Shown: positions 60,501 through 64,000 of the stretch, in pieces | Numbering within the stretch: position 1 is the first letter of the stretch | Layout: every line of letters begins with the position of its first letter | NCBI RefSeq assembly: GCF_901933205.1 | Contig: NC_044573.1 | Span: 49,533,493 to 49,597,492, forward strand | Direction: 5' to 3' | Origin: Camarhynchus parvulus | Lineage: Eukaryota; Chordata; Aves; Passeriformes; Thraupidae | DNA length: 64,000 bases | Translations under genes and position numbers: made by a program | Notes under the pieces: generated by a model | What the model was told of the DNA's origin: nothing | What the model saw: only the letters and a program-made list of their open reading frames with translations | Database searches by the model: none

Positions 60501-63464
60501 GTCTCAGAACTTACAAATGATTTGTGGTAGCAGTGGAATGAGCCAAGAATATACTGGCTGATTACTTGTGCTTCTTTCATTTGGCTGCATCAGGTCGTAT
60601 GCCCTTTCTCTAGCTAGTGGGTTCCCAGATCTTATTTTTTACAAAGAATAGCAGTGAAAACTTTGCAGTCTTTTTGCTGAAATTCTCTTTTGCTTCATAG
60701 CAAAGGTTTGATCATCACTTCTTCACTGAGCTTGATCTCTGTTGTTTCTTTCATTCACATGTTACATGCAGGTTTTTGACATTTGTGACAGAAAGGAATA
60801 TATATATATGAGTGTATATATACATATGCACTAACTTTTCACAATTCAACTCTATAAAAGATGGAAATCAAAAAAGCAAAACCAAAAAACAACAACAAAA
60901 AACAAACACAAAAAAAAAGGGAAGAAAGAGATTTTGAAGAGCAAAGGCTTAAAAGAACGCCTGAACTGATGTGTCCTTCCATGAATTGTAGTGTATTGGC
61001 ACCCAGGTTTTGATCTGTGGAAAACATTAGATAGTAACACATCCTACAAAGCCAAGATGGGACAAAAGAGCAGAAAATCACATGAAGTAAATAAGGGTTT
61101 ACAAGTAGGGAAAATCAGGACACACAAACCACTGAATAGGATTAGTCATGGATGTCCATCATGGTTCTTAGTGTGATAAGAAGAGATTTATCAGTGGGAG
61201 GTAACACTTGTCTCTCTGTGTTTAGGAACTGTGTTCTACGCGTGTGTTTTACACAGCATGTCTGGAGGATACAGATCAGTTTTTCCTTGAGTACTGATAT
61301 ATATTTTTAGCCAGCTGCTGAGCTCTCACAGCTATTAGAAATGTCAATAAAATTTTAGTGTAACTAATAGCTGAGAAAGTGAGGCCCCACAGCTGACTGT
61401 GAGGCTGGCCAGTAGTTAAGAATCTAGTATGTGCTAAACAAAATTGTTTGGCTTCAAAGCTTTAAATTTTTCACATATGGACTGAGCAGCAGATGGAAAT
61501 AACAGCCCTTATAACTTATGTACTTATTAGCCAAATGAGATTGAGAATTTTTATAATTGACTGTTTACCTTTGTGTTGTTCTATAGAATTTGCTCTGGGG
61601 ACAGGAAGAAAGGTACCACAGTTCATTTTCACTGGCACTTGTGCATGTACCAGTAAATGTTATGGATTGCAGAGAAATTTGTGGTGCTCCTGTCAAGAAA
61701 TACAAAGTACAGCATTCTTAATTGTTTGTAGTTAGAATTAGATTGCTTTCTCTGGCAAGTTCAAGTGCTGTGTAGCTTGTATCTCTCTTTGTGATATTGA
61801 AGTGGGCTGTATAACACTTCTAAGAAATTCCATTTTGTCCACTTCAGAGAAAAGAGAAACCATGAAGAAGGAATTTGGCTCAGAAACTTTGCTGCAAAGA
61901 GAAATGCTAAATATCTGAAAAAGAGTCTCTAGTGCAGGACTATTGTAATTCATAAGTGTAGTGTGCTCTTTTCTGTTGTCACTACCTCTGGTATTTATTC
62001 ACATTATTCAGCTTCTATTTATGAAGGACTGAGAGTCAAATCAAGATATCACATACAGAAAAATATAAAATTGCCATTACACAATGGTTTACTTGGAACG
62101 CTTTTTGTAGTAAAATCATCTTCTGTAAGAACAGGATCAAGCTCCATACTGGTATTTTATTTACAAAACAAAAATGCAAACAAACAAACAGAAAACCCAA
62201 CAACCTTAGAGTAAGGTGTGACATTCTATAGTGAAGTACAGGTTTTCTGCTAAGAAAAACATTTGTGAAAGTGCAGTGCATTTCAGTGTATAGTAACTTT
62301 TCAGCATGACTCTCAAAATGCTAAACAGTGTATTTATGTCCTCCTTCAGGAAAATGTCACACTCACTTGTGGACAGACTCTCCTGTACTTTGCTTCTAGT
62401 TAACAGCCATTAATGTTGACTTATCTGATGCCCCAAACTTCCTTGTGAAGCAGAGAGCAGCAGTTCTGAGTAGGGCTGAGAAGCTGTAGGGACCAATACA
62501 TTAGTGTTAATGTGATTTCACATTTGCTGCTACACTTATCCCAAGAAACTCAAACTATTTCAGAACAAGCTAAACATAAATTCTGGTACTGGAGGGGTTT
62601 TATGCTTTGAAGGAGAGAGAACAGTAGCTGAGACTCTGTCTTCTGTGAGGCAGAAGAGAGTGGTAGGGAAGACAGGAGAGAGGGAAGATATCCCCAGACA
62701 CAAAAGGCACCACACCACAGCGTCTCTCACTGCATTGCCTCACTCACCCATTCACCCTGGTAGTTCACATCACATTCTTACTCCCCTTCTCTTCAAAGCA
62801 AGATGTTGAATTGGTCTTTTAGTGTCTTATTCTTCCTGCTGAATTCAGGACAGAAAAGGCCTCCCTTCATGAACTAGGGCTTATGGATGTTTTTTAGCTA
62901 CTCATTATCAAGTGACTTCCACTTAGTGGAAATATCCTGTGCTGGGAAATCCTCAGGCAGTAATTAACGGCTTTTTTCACATAATACTTATCTGTCTGTG
63001 CCACTTAAGTAATAACTTGCATTGTATTTTTCCTTCCTCTTTTGTTATATTGATAGAAGTGAATGGAAGGACTGATTATAAATCATGCAAAGCTTGTGGT
63101 TAAAATATGAATAGGGATCCAAGGCCAGAGTTGATCACTGGATTGTCTTCCTTTTAGTGGTCATATGTAGGAGACAGCAACAAGTAATCCATTGGGTGAT
63201 GCCTCTGGGGCCCACAGATGCAGCTTCTGAGAAGGATCTCCTCTATCCCAATAACACATGGTGCTAAGAAGCATCTGATGCTGTGTCTCCAAGTTGGAAG
63301 GAGTTGTGGCTAGGAAGGAGCACATGGGTGGGAAGGAGAGTCAATAATGGCTGAAACTTAATTTTTTTTTTTCATTTCCTCTCTTTTGTTGCAAGGTCTT
63401 GCTCTGTATAACATATACCTCCACCTTTGAGCTGAATGGCAGTTCAGTGTTGAAGATTGCTGAG
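33457..63464 (+). CDS. ARFGEF3: ARFGEF3 (BIG3/KIAA1244), 5' part: coding exons 1-5
   Basis: Sec7-family ARF guanine-nucleotide exchange factor-like protein. Family knowledge: a large (about 2,180-residue) protein of neurons and pancreatic islets, linked to dense-core/secretory granules. Join 33457..33541, 34638..34689, 46750..46831, 49858..49989 and 63396..63464: 420 nt, residues 1-140, open throughout. Every border is GT/AG and phases match (85 nt; 52 nt to phase 2; 82 nt to phase 0; 132; 69). Diagnostic peptides are MEEILRKLQKEASGSK at the N terminus, REKCLLPLQLALESK in exon 3, TDSDEKQLLNQ and LNEDLQVEVMK in exon 4, and VLLCITYT..FELNGS in exon 5. This is the N-terminal DCB-like helical region. 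The Sec7-related and later HDS regions lie outside the window. The start codon is strong (A at -3, G at +4). Confidence 0.95.
33542..34637 (+). other. ARFGEF3: ARFGEF3 intron 1
   Basis: 1,096 nt. The first 100-200 nt continue the CpG island and the rest is unique AT-rich DNA. No repeat or extra exon recognised. Confidence 0.9.
34638..34689 (+). CDS. ARFGEF3: ARFGEF3 coding exon 2
   Basis: 52 nt between acceptor CATACAG and donor GTAAGA, coding (E)TLDSPDAAIKIPPYQL and two bases of the next Arg. It is too short to show as an independent open frame and was found by phase and similarity (family: ETL..KIPP..LREKC). Confidence 0.93.
35145..35245 (+). mobile_element. Possible MIR-like SINE fragment
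   Basis: The stretch tcttgagttagccttcttcc, then ctcacctccatttgtacaca and tataaaatgggaga, resembles the MIR core (CTTGGGCAAGTTACTTAACC, CAGTTTCCTCATCTGTAAAA, TGGGGA). It is diverged and judged by eye. Confidence 0.35.
38399..39325 (+). mobile_element. Avian ERVL-type solo LTR (sense)
   Basis: About 925 bp match along their whole length a common bird endogenous-retrovirus LTR. It opens with the TTTGCATGGC.AGGTTTTGG segment. The middle has repeated 'ctggagcaggtt' and 'gcagcccgtgg' blocks. It closes with CTCCCCTGTCCAGCTG and GGTCAACCCAC. It has a TATA-like AAATTTAAGA near 38580 and a poly(A) signal AATAAA at 39140-39145. No internal retroviral genes adjoin it, so it is a solo LTR. It lies in ARFGEF3 intron 2 in the sense direction. 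Exact ends are approximate and no clear target-site duplication was seen. Confidence 0.85.
40898..40960 (+). mobile_element. Short LTR 5'-end fragment
   Basis: 'cttggctgggctgaagttaa' then 'ttttctttatgggagctggta' matches the first 60 bp of the same LTR family as the element at 48176-48770, here on the plus strand. The rest is absent or too diverged to recognise. Confidence 0.5.
41185..41286 (+). repeat. 51-bp tandem duplication (2 copies)
   Basis: Copies at 41185-41233 and 41236-41286 share ggaagaggggtggcact, then gaggact.ttttcctgct and aaatg, with a few substitutions and a 2-bp insertion. It is a direct duplication, not a known transposon. Confidence 0.9.
42508..42525. repeat. 18-bp perfect palindrome
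   Basis: TCATATGAATTCATATGA is self-complementary. It arises from a 10-bp direct duplication of ATATGAATTC. Confidence 0.9.
43618..43760 (-). mobile_element. Old CR1/L3-type fragment (antisense)
   Basis: The plus strand reads 'gtgctggaaggatctgttgt' then 'aatcatctggtttgacttcct', the antisense form of the CR1/L3 3' region (CTGGAAGGGACC..AGATCATCTAGTC.GACCTCCTG). It is strongly diverged. Confidence 0.55.
44877..44946 (+). promoter_or_regulatory. Compact promoter-like array: CCAAT, ERE-like, TATA
   Basis: An inverted CCAAT box (ATTGG, 44877-44881) is followed by AGGTCAttgTAACCT (44915-44929), which differs from the estrogen response element AGGTCAnnnTGACCT at one base. Next comes TATAAAGG (44941-44948). 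With initiation near 44971 these would sit at about -95, -50 and -30, textbook spacing. The array is inside ARFGEF3 intron 2 on the coding strand. It might serve an alternative ARFGEF3 start or a nested gene, or be the relic of an unrecognised LTR. Confidence 0.4.
45056..46491 (+). CDS. Candidate nested two-exon gene for a tiny secreted peptide
   Basis: Hypothetical. Exon A (45056-45098) begins with ATG in adequate context and codes MHLVLLLCFFACLA, a signal-peptide-like segment; donor GCAG|GTAGCT is moderate. Exon B (46418-46491) follows a strong acceptor (CTTTTTTTCCTG..TGGCAG) and continues in frame for 24 codons to TAA 46489-46491. It codes DGAPVNAQVPYF, then GTCWSDDFKCKF. The total is 38 residues with two Cys six residues apart (ring C-WSDDFK-C). 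Cleavage after CLA or after VNA (leaving an N-terminal Gln) is possible. A two-codon uORF lies at 44997-45005. I recognise no family. No AATAAA follows before ARFGEF3 exon 3. It could be chance, or a by-product of the alternative first exon described at 46418-46440. Confidence 0.22.
46418..46440 (+). CDS. ARFGEF3: Candidate 23-nt alternative start exon of ARFGEF3
   Basis: The micro-exon has a strong polypyrimidine acceptor ending at 46417 and donor CAG|GTACCT. It begins with ATG and, spliced to exon 3 at 46750, reads MEHQLMH then REKCLLPLQ: the phase fits exactly, including the split AG|G Arg codon. That would replace the first 45 residues with seven. If instead included between exons 2 and 3 of the normal mRNA it creates an in-frame stop (TAA), i.e. 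a poison exon. The same bases form the start of exon B of the candidate peptide gene. No transcript evidence is available here. Confidence 0.25.
46750..46831 (+). CDS. ARFGEF3: ARFGEF3 coding exon 3
   Basis: 82 nt after acceptor TTTTCTTAG, ending CAG|GTATGA. The split Arg codon (AG|G) is completed here, then EKCLLPLQLALESK, TKLAQQALAGMQ. It ends in phase 0. Confidence 0.95.
47645..47735 (+). mobile_element. CR1 LINE fragment (sense), left arm of an inverted pair
   Basis: It contains the CR1 ORF2-end sequence 'catctctcttatgaggaagg' followed by 'gctgag' and 'gagctgggactgtttag'. It is complementary to 47945-48020. Confidence 0.8.
47736..48060 (-). mobile_element. CR1 LINE fragment (antisense), right arm of an inverted pair
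   Basis: About 325 bp in antisense orientation, recognisable by 'cagtcccagctctcaggctt' then 'tcctcataagagagatgctcc' and 'ctccaacagctccat'. It abuts the sense fragment and its 47945-48020 segment can pair with 47649-47730. Confidence 0.85.
48176..48770 (-). mobile_element. Avian ERV solo LTR (antisense), TG...CA ends intact
   Basis: About 595 bp. On the minus strand it starts TGTACTGGTTTTGACTGGGA and ends GGGTTTAACTCAAAACA, matching end to end a common bird LTR family. Internal landmarks on the minus strand are 'gtaggctgggggtgcacaag', 'gggacagctgacccc', 'cctgctttcctagagatggc' and 'catgggaagtggtgaa'. Its poly(A) signal ATTAAA is at 48300-48295. The TATA-like region near the family's usual place has decayed. 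No matching target-site duplication was seen. It lies antisense in ARFGEF3 intron 3. Confidence 0.88.
49858..49989 (+). CDS. ARFGEF3: ARFGEF3 coding exon 4
   Basis: 132 nt (44 codons) after acceptor CTCTCTGCAG, donor AAG|GTTAGT. It codes KLLSDERFVSVETDSDEK through LNEDLQVEVMK, almost identical to mammalian ARFGEF3 as I recall it. Confidence 0.96.
59404..59520 (-). mobile_element. CR1 3'-end fragment (antisense), first of two
   Basis: The plus strand reads 'tcacagaatggtttgggttg', then 'catctggttcc', 'gccatggacaggaacacctt' and 'ccactagaccaggttg', the classic antisense CR1 3' end. It is truncated after about 115 bp. Confidence 0.93.
59527..59632 (-). mobile_element. CR1 3'-end fragment (antisense), second, different subfamily
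   Basis: It begins 'aatcacacagaatcatggaa' then 'aagggaccatagtggtcatc' and 'tggtccaatctccctgctca'. It lies in the same orientation directly after the first fragment but has a different diagnostic sequence, so it is a separate insertion. Confidence 0.9.
60798..60830. repeat. (TA)n-rich microsatellite
   Basis: Short, interrupted (TA)n with a GTG break and a second TATATATA run. Confidence 0.85.
63396..63464 (+). CDS. ARFGEF3: ARFGEF3 coding exon 5
   Basis: 69 nt (23 codons) after acceptor TTGTTGCAAG, donor GAG|GTAAGT. It codes VLLCITYTSTFELNGSSVLK and IAE, continuing directly from exon 4. It is the last exon in the window. Confidence 0.94.
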
Positions 63465-64000
63465 GTAAGTGCCTCTGTTGTACCACTGCTTGTGTTGCTT
63501 AAGCTTTCCCCACTACCTAGAGCGTGTCTTCCATGTGTAACCTGAAATTGAACCAGTCTAAAACACATCTACTATCTTTAGGACTGGTATTACCTTATGC
63601 CTAGTGTGAAGAAATAGTTGCAAGTTGGGCAGGTTTGGGCTTGCATGGGAAGGCAGTCTTGGAAGTTGACTGATAATTGTATATTACAGCATTGCACATT
63701 TACTACTTCTCATATTTATTTTGCTTTTTGCAATAGAAAAATTTTCTTGAGTTCTTCATAAAACAGCACTGCACTGATTTCCTACTGGCTGAAACTCTAA
63801 CACTAATGGAGTTTCCTGAAGAGAAGTTTATAAGCCATAGTGTGCTATGTTAGCATAAGTACCTCAATGTTCCTTGTGTGTATCTCTTTCCTGACACATA
63901 CAAGTAAAGTATTTATAATGCCCCTTGATCCATTGGGTTCTTAGTCCCTCTACTCCCTTTATTCCATTAGATTTTAGTCTGAATTAAATTGTAAAGGAGC
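63465..64000 (+). other. ARFGEF3: ARFGEF3 intron 5 (partial)
   Basis: It begins with the donor GTAAGT and runs to the window edge. No feature was recognised in it. Confidence 0.88.

Larger units (their letters stand above)
49990..63395 (+). other. ARFGEF3: ARFGEF3 intron 4
   Basis: 13,406 nt, the largest intron seen. It is mostly unique AT-rich DNA with two adjacent CR1 tails (59404-59632), a TA-rich microsatellite (60798-60830) and an A/C-rich low-complexity patch (60876-60920). Open frames inside it have no recognisable homology. Confidence 0.88.

Noticed and set aside
1..64000. CRISPR arrays, bacterial operons, tRNA or rRNA genes
   Set aside because: None present: the sequence is intron-rich vertebrate DNA and I saw no cloverleaf or rRNA signature.

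Overview
This is vertebrate nuclear DNA, almost certainly from a bird. Coding exons are short and separated by kilobase-scale introns with GT/AG borders. The promoters lie in GC-rich, CpG-dense blocks on an AT-rich background. The interspersed repeats are the avian set: CR1 LINE fragments and ERVL-type solo LTRs. I see no bacterial, phage or CRISPR features. A songbird is plausible from the LTR families, but I cannot fix the species.

Two protein genes are recognisable and are arranged head to head. PERP (minus strand) is complete: three coding exons at 12868-12658, 5558-5415 and 4792-4557 give a 196-residue, four-pass membrane protein of the PMP22/claudin superfamily. ARFGEF3 (plus strand; also BIG3/KIAA1244) starts at 33457. 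Five coding exons (33457-33541, 34638-34689, 46750-46831, 49858-49989, 63396-63464) join in phase to give residues 1-140; the rest of this roughly 2,200-residue protein lies beyond the right edge. The same divergent PERP/ARFGEF3 pair exists on human 6q23, so the synteny is ancient.

Layout: 1-4556 is PERP 3'UTR and downstream DNA. 4557-12868 is PERP. 12869-13250 is the PERP CpG-island promoter, with a TATA-like box and a KLF/TEAD/AP-1 motif cluster. 13.3-32.7 kb is the intergenic interval. It holds a strong CTCF-like site at 17453, an adjacent G-quadruplex-prone 45-bp minisatellite, CR1 copies, microsatellites and an RFX X-box. 32.7-33.6 kb is the ARFGEF3 CpG island. From there to the end are ARFGEF3 exons and introns carrying two near-complete solo LTRs, an inverted CR1 pair and smaller repeats.

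The most unexpected signal is in ARFGEF3 intron 2. A compact promoter-like array at 44877-44946 (inverted CCAAT, near-consensus estrogen response element, TATAAAG) is followed by a possible signal-peptide exon (45056-45098) and a well-bounded acceptor at 46417. The downstream piece can be read two ways. It can be the last exon of a tiny secreted Cys-containing peptide. Or it can be a 23-nt start-codon exon that splices in perfect phase into ARFGEF3 exon 3, giving an alternative N terminus. Neither is proven; RNA-seq would decide.
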